Shown here: positions 47,236-56,782 of the stretch, one piece after another
How positions within the stretch are numbered: position 1 is the first letter of the stretch
Layout of the letters: the number at the start of each line of letters is the position of its first letter
Source: an uncultured Tropicimonas sp.
Lineage (GTDB): Bacteria; Pseudomonadota; Alphaproteobacteria; Rhodobacterales; Rhodobacteraceae
Assembly: GCA_947495685.1 (NCBI GenBank)
Contig: CANLZY010000014.1
Span: forward strand, 1 to 64,000
DNA: 64,000 nucleotides
Direction: 5' to 3'
Translations under genes and position numbers: made by a program
The notes under the pieces: model-generated
Told to the model about the DNA's origin: nothing
The model's database searches: none
The model's input: the letters and a program-made list of their open reading frames with translations, nothing else

Positions 47236-47960
47236 CACGCACCCTCCCGCAGGGCTTTCAACAGGCGTGCCTGAAAGGCCAGCGTGTCGGGGTCGTCCAC
47301 CGGGCGAATCACCGGAACATCGGGTGGAACGGCTTCGATCATGCCCTTGTGGTCCAGCAGGAACACCCGATCGCCCAGGCGAGCGGCCTCGCCTGGATCG
47401 TGGGTCACCAACAGCACTGTTCGGTGCGCCAACGTTTCGGCGGCAAGGTCCTGCATCTCGGAGCGCAGGCGGGCATCCAGCGCCGAAAACGGTTCGTCCA
47501 ACAACACGATGGGCCGATCCTCCACCAGGGTCCGTGCCAGCGCGACCCGTTGCCGTTGGCCACCCGACAGTCGCGACGGACGTTTGTGCAGGTGATCCGC
47601 CAATCCAAGGCGCTCTACCAAGGCGGTCGCGACCTCCAGGTCCGGGTTCTGTCCGCGCAACCGCGCCCCCAGAGTGACATTGCCCAGCACGTCGAGCCAG
47701 GGCAGCAGCAGGTCGGTTTGCGCCATATAGGCGACCCGTTCCGGGATAGGCCGTCCGTCGCTTGCCCGCAATGTGCCCGTGAAATCAGCGCCGGTCTCCA
47801 ACCCGGCGATCAGCCGCAGGATCGTGGTCTTGCCACAGCCCGACGGTCCCAGCAGGCAGGACCACCCGCCCGGGTCGATCTCCAGCGACACCGGCGGGAA
47901 CAGTGGCGCCGCGCCGAAGCTCGCCGATCCTACAAATTCAACTCCGGGGGCTGCCTTCAT
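47235..47960 (-). CDS. thiZ: Thiamine-precursor ABC importer ATPase ThiZ
   Basis: A 241-residue cytosolic ATPase. Walker A is GPSGCGKTT, the Q-loop region AYMAQTDLLLPWLDVLGNV, the signature [15 protein letters not shown] and Walker B PIVLLDEPFSALD. It lies five bases after tenA and overlaps thiX. Confidence 0.9.
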   Translation of the reverse strand: MKAAPGVEFVGSASFGAAPLFPPVSLEIDPGGWSCLLGPSGCGKTTILRLIAGLETGADFTGTLRASDGRPIPERVAYMAQTDLLLPWLDVLGNVTLGARLRGQNPDLEVATALVERLGLADHLHKRPSRLSGGQRQRVALARTLVEDRPIVLLDEPFSALDARLRSEMQDLAAETLAHRTVLLVTHDPGEAARLGDRVFLLDHKGMIEAVPPDVPVIRPVDDPDTLAFQARLLKALREGA

Positions 47961-47965
47961 CGCGA

Positions 47966-48652
47966 TCAGGTCCTGTCCAGGCCCATCTGCCAGAAATCCA
48001 CTTCCAGCCGGGTTGCCGTCAAGAACCGGTCCGTCAGTCGAGGCCAGCGCGGAGCGGTTTCGAAATCGGGTCCGATCCGGCGTTCCAGCGCACTGTCAAT
48101 CATCGCCCCAACATCGCGGCACAATGCCTGGTAGGCCGGATCGGCATAGGTGTCGATCCACTCCCGATAGGGCGTGTCCGGCGCCGCCGTGTTGGCCAGC
48201 CGCGCGCCAATTTCACCGTATCCCATCACACAAGGGGCCAGCGCTGCCATCAGGTCGGCAAAGTCGCCCGACTGGCCAGCATCCAGCACATATCGGGTAT
48301 AGGCGAGGTTCGCGGCGCTCTCGCGGGCTGCGTAAAGCTGCTGTTCGGGGATGCCTTCGGCAGCACAGGTCTTCACATGCAGCGCCATCTCGTGATTGAC
48401 CAGCCCGTCCACCGTGGCGGTAGCAGTCTTCATTTCGTCCAGAGTCTCGGATTTCACCACGGCCAGCGCCCAGGCCCGGGCGAAATGCACCAGAAAGACG
48501 TAGTCCTGCACCAGGTAGTGCAGGAACGCCTGCCGCGGCAACGAACCGTCGCCAAGCCCCGCAACAAAGGCGTGATTGGAATACATATCCCAATCGGCCC
48601 CGGCGGCGGACCGCCAGAGGCCAAAGGCGCGGCCGTAGTCCAGCGTCGTCAT
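47966..48652 (-). CDS. tenA: TenA, aminopyrimidine aminohydrolase
   Basis: A 228-residue cytosolic enzyme of thiamine salvage that hydrolyses aminopyrimidine breakdown products to HMP. It is of the TenA_C class, with the catalytic cysteine C141 in LAPCVMGYGEIG. Conserved FLHYLVQDYVFL and YREWIDTYADPAY segments are present. The ATG overlaps the thiY stop (ATGA), tying salvage to uptake. This supports use of degraded thiamine from the environment. Confidence 0.94.
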   Translation of the reverse strand: MTTLDYGRAFGLWRSAAGADWDMYSNHAFVAGLGDGSLPRQAFLHYLVQDYVFLVHFARAWALAVVKSETLDEMKTATATVDGLVNHEMALHVKTCAAEGIPEQQLYAARESAANLAYTRYVLDAGQSGDFADLMAALAPCVMGYGEIGARLANTAAPDTPYREWIDTYADPAYQALCRDVGAMIDSALERRIGPDFETAPRWPRLTDRFLTATRLEVDFWQMGLDRT

Positions 48653-49584
48653 TGCGCGCCCAGATCCACCGCAAGCGCGCTGACCGGGCGGGTGCCGTCG
48701 ATCAACCCGGACTCGGCCAGGAATGCTTCGAACCGGGCGTAGCGTCCCGAATCCAGCCCTGCGGGGGCCAGCGAGAACCGCGGCCAGGTATCGACCCAGG
48801 CCTTGGCGTTCAACTCGTCCTGCAACTCGGCCGCAGTGCTGGCAAAGACCTCCCAGCTGGACTCGGGGTTGTTGACGATGTGGTGCGTGGCCTTCTCGGT
48901 CGCCGCCAGGAAGCGCTGGATCTTGTCCGCATCCATCGTGTCGGGATTGGCGACATAGATCAGCTCATCATAGGCCGGCAGGCCTTCTTCCTCGAGGTAG
49001 AAACAACGCCCGCCGACGCCCTCGATCTCCATCTGGTTAAGCTCGAAGTTGCGAAAGGCGCCCATGACCGCATCGACCTGCCCCGCCATCAGCGCCGGCG
49101 ACAGCGACCAGTTGACGTTGATCAGGTCGACATCATCCATGGTCAGCCCGCCGTTCGACAGGACCTTGGTCAGCAGCACTTCTTCGACGCCTGCCACCGA
49201 AAAGCCGACCTTGCTGCCCTTGAGATCGGAGATCTGCTTGATCGGGCCGTCCTCCAGCACCAGCAGACAGGTCAACGGCGTGCCGATCAGCGTTCCCACC
49301 CGCTTGAGCGGCAACCCTTCGGCGACCTGAAGGTGCAATTGCGGCTGATACGAAATTGCAAGATCCGCCTTGCCCGCGGCCACCAGCTTGGGCGGATCGG
49401 ACGGGTCGGAGGGCGCGATGATCTCGACTTCCAGGCCCTGCTCGGCGAAATACCCCAGCTCCTGTGCGACGATGATCGGGCCGTGGTCCGGATTCACGAA
49501 CCAATCGAGGATCAGGGTCATCTTGTCCTGTGCCAGCGCGGGTGCCGCAGCCAGCATGGCCAGCAAAAAGGTGAATAGACGCAT
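48649..49584 (-). CDS. thiY: Thiamine-precursor binding protein ThiY
   Basis: A 311-residue periplasmic binding protein of the NMT1/THI5-like family that binds HMP or formylaminopyrimidine. Signal peptide MRLFTFLLAMLAAAPALAQ; mature protein starts DKMTLILDWFVNPDHGPIIVA, the family hallmark. CAGGAGATACCG precedes the ATG at 49584; an upstream extension of 65 codons is not credible. Stop overlaps the tenA start. Confidence 0.92.
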   Translation of the reverse strand: MRLFTFLLAMLAAAPALAQDKMTLILDWFVNPDHGPIIVAQELGYFAEQGLEVEIIAPSDPSDPPKLVAAGKADLAISYQPQLHLQVAEGLPLKRVGTLIGTPLTCLLVLEDGPIKQISDLKGSKVGFSVAGVEEVLLTKVLSNGGLTMDDVDLINVNWSLSPALMAGQVDAVMGAFRNFELNQMEIEGVGGRCFYLEEEGLPAYDELIYVANPDTMDADKIQRFLAATEKATHHIVNNPESSWEVFASTAAELQDELNAKAWVDTWPRFSLAPAGLDSGRYARFEAFLAESGLIDGTRPVSALAVDLGAQ

Positions 49585-49604
49585 CGGTATCTCCTGTAGG
49601 GTCG

Positions 49605-50411
49605 TCAGGCCTGGGGCCAAAGTGCGTGAAAGTGATGTATGGGGCCGTGTCCGTGGCCAATGCCGAGGTCGTCGGCGGCCGAAATCGCGCCGGTCAGCCA
49701 GCTCTTGGCGATACGCACGGCAGCCGGCAGCGTTTTTCCCTTGGCGACCTCGGCGGCAATGGCCGACGACAGCGAACACCCGGTGCCATGGGTGTTTTTC
49801 GTGTCGACTCGTGTGCCGGAAATCCAGTGTCCCTTGCCGTCGGTCGCCAGGATGTCCGGGCTGTCGGCCCCCTCCAGGTGCCCGCCCTTGATCAGGACCG
49901 CCTTGGGCCCGAGCGCGGCAAGGGCGTGGGCCTGCTGCTCCATCGCGTCGCGGGTCGTGGCAACATCGCAGCCAAGAAGCGCGGCGGCCTCCGGCAAGTT
50001 CGGGGTCAGAACCGTGGCCCGCGGCAACAACCGGTCACGAAGCGCCGCGACCGCGTCCTCTGGTAACAGCGTATGCCCGCCCTTGGCCACCATGACAGGA
50101 TCCAGCACCACCGGGCCACGATAGGGAAACAGGGCCCCCACCACGGCGGCAGCGATCTCGGCGTTTGCGATCATGCCGATCTTGACGGCATCGACGCGGA
50201 TGTCCTCAAGGACCGCGCGGATCTGCTGGCCGACGAACTCCGCCGGTACAGCGTGCACACCGCTGACGCCCTGGGTGTTCTGGGCCGTCAGCGCCGTCAC
50301 CGCGGCCATTCCATAGACGCCACGCGCCGAGAAGGATTTCAGGTCCGCCTGGATTCCCGCCCCTCCCGAGGGGTCGGATCCGGCAATCGACAGGGCCGTG
50401 GAAATACTCAT
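49605..50411 (-). CDS. thiD: Hydroxymethylpyrimidine/phosphomethylpyrimidine kinase
   Basis: A 268-residue kinase that phosphorylates HMP to HMP-P and HMP-PP for thiamine synthesis. N-terminal ALSIAGSDPSGGAGIQADLK and the C-terminal anion-hole motif NTHGTGCSLSSAIAAE are diagnostic. Its ATG overlaps the thiE stop (ATGA). Confidence 0.96.
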   Translation of the reverse strand: MSISTALSIAGSDPSGGAGIQADLKSFSARGVYGMAAVTALTAQNTQGVSGVHAVPAEFVGQQIRAVLEDIRVDAVKIGMIANAEIAAAVVGALFPYRGPVVLDPVMVAKGGHTLLPEDAVAALRDRLLPRATVLTPNLPEAAALLGCDVATTRDAMEQQAHALAALGPKAVLIKGGHLEGADSPDILATDGKGHWISGTRVDTKNTHGTGCSLSSAIAAEVAKGKTLPAAVRIAKSWLTGAISAADDLGIGHGHGPIHHFHALWPQA

Positions 50412-51046
50412 GCTTGCGCCTCCCGCACAGCTTGCACCAGATCACGCGCCGCCTGTTCGGGGTCGGGCTGCCCGCAGATCGCCGAGACCACGGCCAACCC
50501 GGCCGCGCCAGCCGCCAGAACTTCTGCCGCATGCGACACCGTCAGGCCACCGATACCGACCGCCGGAACCGGCGACAGGGCAACCAGCCGCGCCAGCCCG
50601 TCCATGCCAACCGGGGCCGCATGGTCGGGCTTGGTCCCGGTCGCGAAGACCGGACTGATACCGACATAATCAACAACAGTCGGGTCAACCGCGCGCATAT
50701 GCGCCTCGCACTCGACCGACAGGCCAAGCACCATGTTGGGGCCGATGGCCGACCGCGCCTTCTTGGGGCACATGTCGCCCTGGCCGACGTGCAGCGCATC
50801 TGCCCCCAGCGCAACCGCCGCCGCGACATCGTCGTTCACCACAAGCCGTGCCCCGACCGGGTCAAGGACGTCATGCAACACCCGACCGATCTGGATCAGC
50901 TCCTCCGTGGTCGCTGTCTTGTGGCGAAGCTGCACGGTGCGCACACCGCCAGCCGCCGCCGCCCGCGCCGTTTCGACCATGCCAAACTCCGCACACAACT
51001 CCGGGTCAAGCACCAGGTAGGCGGACAGGTCCAGTACCGACTTCAT
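50408..51046 (-). CDS. thiE: Thiamine-phosphate synthase
   Basis: A 212-residue enzyme that joins HMP-PP and thiazole phosphate to thiamine monophosphate. Typical segments are TVQLRHKTATTEELIQIG, NDDVAAAVALGADALHVGQGDM (in parts), LGLSVECEAHM and VDYVGISPVFATGTK. It overlaps thiM upstream and thiD downstream by four bases each. Confidence 0.95.
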   Translation of the reverse strand: MKSVLDLSAYLVLDPELCAEFGMVETARAAAAGGVRTVQLRHKTATTEELIQIGRVLHDVLDPVGARLVVNDDVAAAVALGADALHVGQGDMCPKKARSAIGPNMVLGLSVECEAHMRAVDPTVVDYVGISPVFATGTKPDHAAPVGMDGLARLVALSPVPAVGIGGLTVSHAAEVLAAGAAGLAVVSAICGQPDPEQAARDLVQAVREAQA

Positions 51047-51831
51047 AGAATCCGGACCCGGTCGGCCCCGATCGTCTCGGCCGTCACCGCCGCCAGCGCG
51101 TCGAGGAATGCCGGGGCGAAACTGCCGGGACCAAGTGCGCGCCCGGCGGCCATTTCGCCAGCCGCCGCGAAGTGAGCGAGCGCCCCGACGGTCGCGTCGA
51201 ACGGGTCCGTCACAGCTGCGGCATAGGCTCCGACGAGGCAGGTCAGCGCACAGCCGGTTGCCGTCACCTGCGGCATCAACGGCGATCCGCCGGTGATCCG
51301 CACTGCCCGGGTGCCGTCGGTCACAAAGTCGACCTCGCCGGTGACGGCAATGATCGACCCCGCTTTCAGCGCCAATTCGCGGGCGGAGGCCTCTGCCACC
51401 GAAACACTGTCGCCCGAATCCACCCCCTTGCCGGAGGCGTCCTGCCCCGCGATCGCCAGGATTTCGGACGCATTCCCACGCACCACGGTCGGCCCCATCT
51501 TCATCAGCGTGGATGTCGAGTCGCGCCGCAGACCAGTGGCGAAACAGGCAACCGGGTCCAGCACCCAGGGCGTGTTCGTCTTGTTGGCAACGGCGGCGGC
51601 CTCGACCATGCCGGCCACCCAGCGTGGGCTGAGCGTTCCGATATTGACCGTCAGGGCACCAGCGATGGCACAGAACTCTCCCGATTCTTCCACATCATGC
51701 ACCATTGCAGGCGCGGCACCGGCGGCCAGCAGGACATTGGCGGCAAAATTCATCGCGACATAATTGGTGATGCACTGCACCAAAGGCGCAGCGGCGCGCA
51801 TCGACTCGAGCGAGGTGGCGGGAGTGGACAT
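51043..51831 (-). CDS. thiM: Hydroxyethylthiazole kinase
   Basis: A 262-residue kinase salvaging the thiazole half of thiamine. Family motifs are VQCITNYVAMNFAANVLLAAGA, LTVNIGTLSPRWV, WVLDPVACFATGLR and the C-terminal MPQVTATGCALTCLVGA. ATG at 51831 follows AAGGAG. It is the first gene after the TPP riboswitch, with the order thiM-thiE-thiD giving a complete salvage route from thiazole and HMP to thiamine phosphate. thiC and thiG are not in the window. Confidence 0.95.
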   Translation of the reverse strand: MSTPATSLESMRAAAPLVQCITNYVAMNFAANVLLAAGAAPAMVHDVEESGEFCAIAGALTVNIGTLSPRWVAGMVEAAAVANKTNTPWVLDPVACFATGLRRDSTSTLMKMGPTVVRGNASEILAIAGQDASGKGVDSGDSVSVAEASARELALKAGSIIAVTGEVDFVTDGTRAVRITGGSPLMPQVTATGCALTCLVGAYAAAVTDPFDATVGALAHFAAAGEMAAGRALGPGSFAPAFLDALAAVTAETIGADRVRIL

Positions 51832-51892
51832 GGTCGGGTCTCCTTGGGCGGAGCCGCCGGGGTGCCAGGTTGGGTGTTTTCCAGCCACGCCC

Positions 51893-51969
51893 CGACTCCC
51901 TCCGCCAGCATCATCTGGTTCAGGTTCAAAGGGTGCTTCTCAGACTGTCTGCGACAGACGCCCCCGTCG
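51893..51969 (-). promoter_or_regulatory. TPP riboswitch (THI element)
   Basis: Read on the minus strand, CGAC (51969-51966) and GTCG (51896-51893) close the P1 stem. In order the conserved core shows CTGAGA (51943-51938), ACCCTTTGAACCTGA, the CAGATGATGCTGG segment and GGAGGGAG. This matches the TPP aptamer. A GC stem (GGCG-GCTC-CGCC) next to the AAGGAG of thiM could occlude ribosome binding when TPP is bound. It controls the seven-gene thi operon. Confidence 0.93.
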
Positions 51970-52163
51970 ATGAGCGACCACAAATCAGATCACGACGGAA
52001 ATGTCACGGCACATTTCCATAGATCCGATGTGCCGCGCAGCGGGCTTGTCCTGTGAGCGCCGGTCCGGCACCGCCCGATCCCGGGTCAGACAGCCCCGGG
52101 CCTGCGGGTGCTTGCACGATGGGTCACCCTGCGCCACAACGCACCGAGACGTGGAGGAACGCC

Positions 52164-53273
52164 ATGACACCGCTTGCCGGCCTGAAGGTCGTCGAACTCG
52201 CCCGCATTCTTGCCGGTCCCTGGATCGGTCAGGCGCTGGCAGACCTGGGCGCAGATGTGACCAAGGTCGAGGCGCCCGAAGGCGACGACACCCGCCGCTG
52301 GGGCCCCCCCTTCATCACTCGTGACGGTGATACGACGGCGGCCTATTTCTATGCCGCCAACCGGGGCAAACGCTCGGTCACCGCCGATTTTCGCACCCCC
52401 GAAGGGCAGCAGAAGGTCCGCGCGCTGGTGGCTGAGGCCGACATCCTGATCGAGAACTTCAAGGTCGGCGGGCTGGCCCGATACGGGCTCGACTATGAAC
52501 AACTGTCTTCGCTCAATCCCCGGCTGATCTATTGCTCGATCACCGGCTTTGGCCAGACAGGTCCCTACGCCACCCGCGCCGGCTATGATTTCCTGATCCA
52601 GGGCATGTCCGGGTTGATGTCGGTCACCGGCGAACCGGAACGCCAACCGCAAAAGGTCGGTGTGGCGGTCACCGACATCGTCACGGGACTGTACGGCGCG
52701 GTGGGGATCCTGGCCGCGGTCGAACAGCGTCACACCACGGGGCGGGGGCAGTACATTGACCTGTCGCTGCTGGATTGCGCCACCGCCCTGATGGCCAATC
52801 AGGCGATGAACTGTCTTGCCACCGGTCAGGCCCCGAGCCGACGCGGCAATGCCCACCCCAACATCGTTCCCTACCAGGTCTTTCCGACCGCGGACGGCCA
52901 TATCATCGTGGCGGTCGGCAATGACGGGCAATTCCGCCGCTTCAGCGAGGTGCTGGGCCAGCCGACCCTGGCAGATCACCCGAACTATGCCACCAACCCG
53001 TCACGGGTGGCGAACCGTGACGCCCTGACGGCCTTCCTGGAGCCGCTCACCGCCACCTGGCCGCTGGCATCCCTTTTGTCGGCGTTGGAACAGGCAACCG
53101 TGCCCGCCGGGCCGATCAACGACATGAACGCGGTGTTTGCGGATCCGCAGGTACAAGCACGTGGATTGCAGATTTCGCCCGAGGGCATCCCCGGCGTGCG
53201 CGGCCCCTGGGTTTTCTCGGATGCCGATCTGGCGCTGGACCGGTCGGCCCCGACGCTTGGCGATGCCGATTGA
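52164..53273 (+). CDS. Class III CoA-transferase (CaiB/BaiF family)
   Basis: A 369-residue cytosolic enzyme that moves CoA between carboxylic acids. The N-terminal LKVVELARILAGPW and the catalytic aspartate D142 in GYDFLIQGMSG are clear, along with the QYIDLSLLDCATALMANQ region. GTGGAGGAACGCC precedes the ATG at 52164. It lies 84 bases before a peptide-type ABC importer operon, so it may activate an acid taken up by that importer; this is inference. Substrate unknown. Confidence 0.92.
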   Translation: MTPLAGLKVVELARILAGPWIGQALADLGADVTKVEAPEGDDTRRWGPPFITRDGDTTAAYFYAANRGKRSVTADFRTPEGQQKVRALVAEADILIENFKVGGLARYGLDYEQLSSLNPRLIYCSITGFGQTGPYATRAGYDFLIQGMSGLMSVTGEPERQPQKVGVAVTDIVTGLYGAVGILAAVEQRHTTGRGQYIDLSLLDCATALMANQAMNCLATGQAPSRRGNAHPNIVPYQVFPTADGHIIVAVGNDGQFRRFSEVLGQPTLADHPNYATNPSRVANRDALTAFLEPLTATWPLASLLSALEQATVPAGPINDMNAVFADPQVQARGLQISPEGIPGVRGPWVFSDADLALDRSAPTLGDAD

Positions 53274-53357
53274 CCCGGAGCACCGGAGGCAGGATGCCGC
53301 GATGGCAGGGCTGCTTCGGGCTGGCGCCGCGCCGCAGCGCCCACTAGGCTCCGGCCC

Positions 53358-54305
53358 ATGATCCACTACGCGGCCACACGTCTGCTGTCCCTGACCCTGT
53401 CGCTGATCGCCGCCAGCGCAGTGATCTTTGCGGTGGTGGAGGTCATCCCCGGCGACCCGGCGGCGTTCATGCTGGGCATGAATGCCTCCGAAGACACCGT
53501 CGCCGCCCTGCGCGAAAGCCTCGGCCTGACCGGGAGCCTGTTTCAACGGTACCTCGCATGGGTCAGCGGAATGCTCGTGGGCGACTTCGGCATTTCCTAC
53601 ACCTATCGGGTTCCCGTGGCCGACCTGATCGCGGCGCGGCTCTGGGTCTCGGTGCCGCTGGCACTGTACGCACTGGTGCTGTCCACCGTGCTGGCGCTGC
53701 CGGTGGGGATGCTGGCAGCGGCGCGGCGCGGGCGGCTGACCGACTATGGCATCATGGGGGTCACCCAACTTGGCATCGCGGTGCCGAACTTCTGGTTTGC
53801 CATGCTGCTGGTCGTGCTGCTGGCGATCACCTGGCCGTTTTTCCCGGCAGGCGGTTTCCCCGGATGGGACGACGGCGCCTGGAAGGCGATCAAGGCGTTG
53901 ACCTTGCCCGCCGTGGCGCTGGCGTTGCCGCAGGCCTCCATCCTCGCCCGCGTGATGCGGTCCGCCCTGATCGAGACGCTGCACCAGGATTATATCCGCA
54001 CCGCGCGCGCCAAGGGGCTGACCGAAGGCCAGGCGATCCGCAACCACGGCATGCGCAACGCGATGATCCCGGTGCTGACCATCATCGGGCTGCAATTCTC
54101 CTTCCTTTTGGCGGGCGCGATCATCATCGAAAAGGTCTTCTTCCTGCCCGGCCTTGGATTGCTGATCTTTCAGGGCATCACCCAACGCGACCTGATCGTG
54201 GTCGAATCCGTCGTGATGCTGCTGGTCTTTGCGGTGATCCTTGTCACCTTCCTCGTCGATCTGGCCTATGCCGCCGTCGACCCGCGTCTGAGGCACTCGC
54301 GATGA
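53358..54305 (+). CDS. Peptide/nickel-type ABC importer permease, DppB-like
   Basis: A 315-residue inner-membrane permease with six helices. The N-terminal RLLSLTLSLIAASAVIFAVVEVIPGDPA and the coupling loop YIRTARAKGLTEGQAIRNHGMRNAMIPVLT (in parts) are family hallmarks. Its stop overlaps the next ATG (ATGA). No binding protein gene accompanies it. Confidence 0.93.
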   Translation: MIHYAATRLLSLTLSLIAASAVIFAVVEVIPGDPAAFMLGMNASEDTVAALRESLGLTGSLFQRYLAWVSGMLVGDFGISYTYRVPVADLIAARLWVSVPLALYALVLSTVLALPVGMLAAARRGRLTDYGIMGVTQLGIAVPNFWFAMLLVVLLAITWPFFPAGGFPGWDDGAWKAIKALTLPAVALALPQASILARVMRSALIETLHQDYIRTARAKGLTEGQAIRNHGMRNAMIPVLTIIGLQFSFLLAGAIIIEKVFFLPGLGLLIFQGITQRDLIVVESVVMLLVFAVILVTFLVDLAYAAVDPRLRHSR

Positions 54306-55123
54306 GGCTCCCGGTCCAGTTGATCCTTGGCGCGGTATTGTTCGCGGTCTTCCTGGGCGCGGCGCTGCTGTCGCTCGTCTGGACCCCGCACGAGGTGACC
54401 ACGCTGAACATCCCGGCCAAGCTGTCGCCCCCTGGTGGGGCCTACCTGTTGGGCACCGACCATCTCGGGCGGGATATGCTGTCGATGCTGATGGCGGGCG
54501 CGCGGACCTCCATCGCCGTGGCGCTGGTCGCCGTGGGGATCGGCATCGTGCTTGGGGTGCCACTGGGGCTGGCCGCCGCCGCCAATCGCGGCACCCTGCT
54601 GGACGAGATCATCATGCGCGGCAACGACCTGGTCTTTGCCTTCCCGTCGCTGGTCATCGCCATCCTGATCACCGCCGTCTTCGGCCCCTCCGCGCTCAAC
54701 GCCATCCTCGCCATCGGCATCTTCAACGTGCCGGTCTTTGCCCGTGTCGCGCGGGGGGCCGCCCTGTCGATCTGGCAACAGGAATTCATCCTGGCCGCCC
54801 GGGTGGCCGGCAAGCACCGCGCGCTGATCTCGCTCGAACATATCCTGCCCAACATCGCCAACCTGCTTGTCGTTCAAGGCACCATCCAGTTCTCACTCGG
54901 CATCCTCGCCGAGGCCGGCCTGTCCTATGTCGGGCTGGGGGCGCAGCCGCCGACGCCGTCCTGGGGCCGGATGCTTGCCGACGCGCAGACGTTTTTCTAC
55001 GGCTACCCGCGGCTGGCGATCCTGCCGGGGCTGGCGATCGTGCTGACGGTGCTGGGCTTGAACCTGATGGGCGACGGGCTGCGCGACATGCTGGACCCGC
55101 GCCTGCGCAGGTCGGTCCGATGA
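54302..55123 (+). CDS. Peptide/nickel-type ABC importer permease, DppC-like
   Basis: A 273-residue inner-membrane permease. GGAYLLGTDHLGRDMLSMLMAGARTS near the N-terminus, and FILAARVAGKHRALISLEHILPNI with ILAEAGLSYVGLGAQPPTPSWG further on, are typical of DppC. Overlaps both neighbours by four bases. Confidence 0.93.
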   Translation: MRLPVQLILGAVLFAVFLGAALLSLVWTPHEVTTLNIPAKLSPPGGAYLLGTDHLGRDMLSMLMAGARTSIAVALVAVGIGIVLGVPLGLAAAANRGTLLDEIIMRGNDLVFAFPSLVIAILITAVFGPSALNAILAIGIFNVPVFARVARGAALSIWQQEFILAARVAGKHRALISLEHILPNIANLLVVQGTIQFSLGILAEAGLSYVGLGAQPPTPSWGRMLADAQTFFYGYPRLAILPGLAIVLTVLGLNLMGDGLRDMLDPRLRRSVR

Positions 55124-56709
55124 TAGATGTTTCCGGTCTGGACCTGACGTTCGGCCACATCCCTGTCCTGCGGGATGTGTCGCTGCGGCTGGAGGCCGGG
55201 CGCACGCTGGGGCTGGTGGGTGAAAGCGGCTCGGGCAAGTCGATGACGGCACTGTCGATCCTGCGGTTGCTGCCTCAGTCCGCGCGGTTGTCGGGAAGGG
55301 TGACGCTGGAAAACCGCGACCTGACCGCCCTGTCCGAACGCCAGATGTGTGCCGTGCGCGGCGCCGAGATCGGCATGATTTTTCAGGAGCCGATGACCGC
55401 CCTGAACCCGGTGCAGACCATCGGCGACCAGGTGGCCGAAACGCTGCTGGTCCACGGGGCCGCCAGCCGCAGCGACGCCCGCGACATCGCCCGCGAACGG
55501 TTGATCCGCGTTGGCTTGACGCCAGACCGCTTCCCGCTGGACCGTTACCCGCATGAACTGTCGGGCGGCCAGCGCCAGCGGGTCTGCATCGCGCTGGCCA
55601 TCGCGCTGCGTCCCAAACTGCTGATCGCGGACGAGCCGACGACCGCGCTGGACGTCACCACCCAGGCGCAGATCCTCGATCTGATCCGCGAACTGGTGCG
55701 CGACGAGGGCATGGGCTGCCTGTTCATCACCCACGACCTGGCCGTCGTTGCCCAGATGGCAGACGAGATCGCGGTGATGAAGGCCGGCGAGGTGGTGGAA
55801 CACGGGCCCACAGACCGGCTGATCCGCGACATGCGCCACCCCTACACCCGCGCCCTGTTCGAGGCCTCGCGTCACCAGCCCGTGCGGGCAGCACAGACCA
55901 CCGACACCCCGTTGCTGCGGGTGTCAGGCGCTGTGCGCGACTATACGCTGAAGCGGCGCCACCTGTTCGGGCCACGCCCGTCGTTCCGGGCGGTGGACGG
56001 TGTCGATCTGGAGCTGATGCGGGGCGAAAGCCTCGGGCTTGTGGGCGAATCAGGTTGCGGCAAATCCACCCTGACCCGGGCCATTCTGGGGCTGGAACCA
56101 CTGCAGGGCGGGCAGATCCTGCTTGATGACCAACCGGTCGGCCCCGCCATGCCCGCCGAACTGCGCCGCCGGATGCAGGTGGTCTTTCAGGACCCCTACG
56201 GTAGCTTCAACCCGCGCCACAAGGTCGGGCGGCTGGTGGCAGAGCCGTTCCACCTGACCGGCAAACCACCCGACCTCGACGCCCGCATCGCCGAGGTGCT
56301 GGACAATGTCGGCCTGCAGGCCTCGGATGCCGACAAGTACCCGCACGAGTTTTCCGGCGGTCAGCGCCAGCGCATCGCCATCGCCCGCGCCCTTGTCACC
56401 CGCCCGGAACTGATCGTGCTGGACGAGGCTGTTTCGGCGTTGGACGTATCGATCCGGGCGCAGATCCTCGACCTGCTGGCGGATCTGCAGACCCGCCACG
56501 GGCTGACGTACCTGTTCATCTCGCATGACCTGACGGTGGTGCGGGCAATCACCGACCGGGTGCTGGTGATGAAATCCGGTCGGATCGTGGAAACCGGCCC
56601 GACCGAGCAGGTCTTCAACACCCCCCGCGACGCCTATACTCGGGCGTTGCTGGCCGCGGCCCCGGTTCTGCCAACCGCACCTTCCGCCACGACGCCACTG
56701 CCGGTGTGA
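55120..56709 (+). CDS. Fused double ATPase of the peptide-type ABC importer (DppD-DppF)
   Basis: A 529-residue cytosolic protein holding both nucleotide-binding domains. Domain 1 has Walker A GESGSGKS (34-41) and [12 protein letters not shown]; domain 2 has GESGCGKS (309-316) and [12 protein letters not shown]. Both have intact Walker B ([22 protein letters not shown]). Fused DppDF proteins occur in several Rhodobacterales importers. ATG overlaps the DppC stop. Confidence 0.94.
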   Translation: MIDVSGLDLTFGHIPVLRDVSLRLEAGRTLGLVGESGSGKSMTALSILRLLPQSARLSGRVTLENRDLTALSERQMCAVRGAEIGMIFQEPMTALNPVQTIGDQVAETLLVHGAASRSDARDIARERLIRVGLTPDRFPLDRYPHELSGGQRQRVCIALAIALRPKLLIADEPTTALDVTTQAQILDLIRELVRDEGMGCLFITHDLAVVAQMADEIAVMKAGEVVEHGPTDRLIRDMRHPYTRALFEASRHQPVRAAQTTDTPLLRVSGAVRDYTLKRRHLFGPRPSFRAVDGVDLELMRGESLGLVGESGCGKSTLTRAILGLEPLQGGQILLDDQPVGPAMPAELRRRMQVVFQDPYGSFNPRHKVGRLVAEPFHLTGKPPDLDARIAEVLDNVGLQASDADKYPHEFSGGQRQRIAIARALVTRPELIVLDEAVSALDVSIRAQILDLLADLQTRHGLTYLFISHDLTVVRAITDRVLVMKSGRIVETGPTEQVFNTPRDAYTRALLAAAPVLPTAPSATTPLPV

Positions 56710-56782
56710 TTGCCGCGCCCTTGGAAGCGCTTGCCTTTGCCCGCGACAATGCGAAAGTGGCGCCAAATTCAGGAGACCCCTC

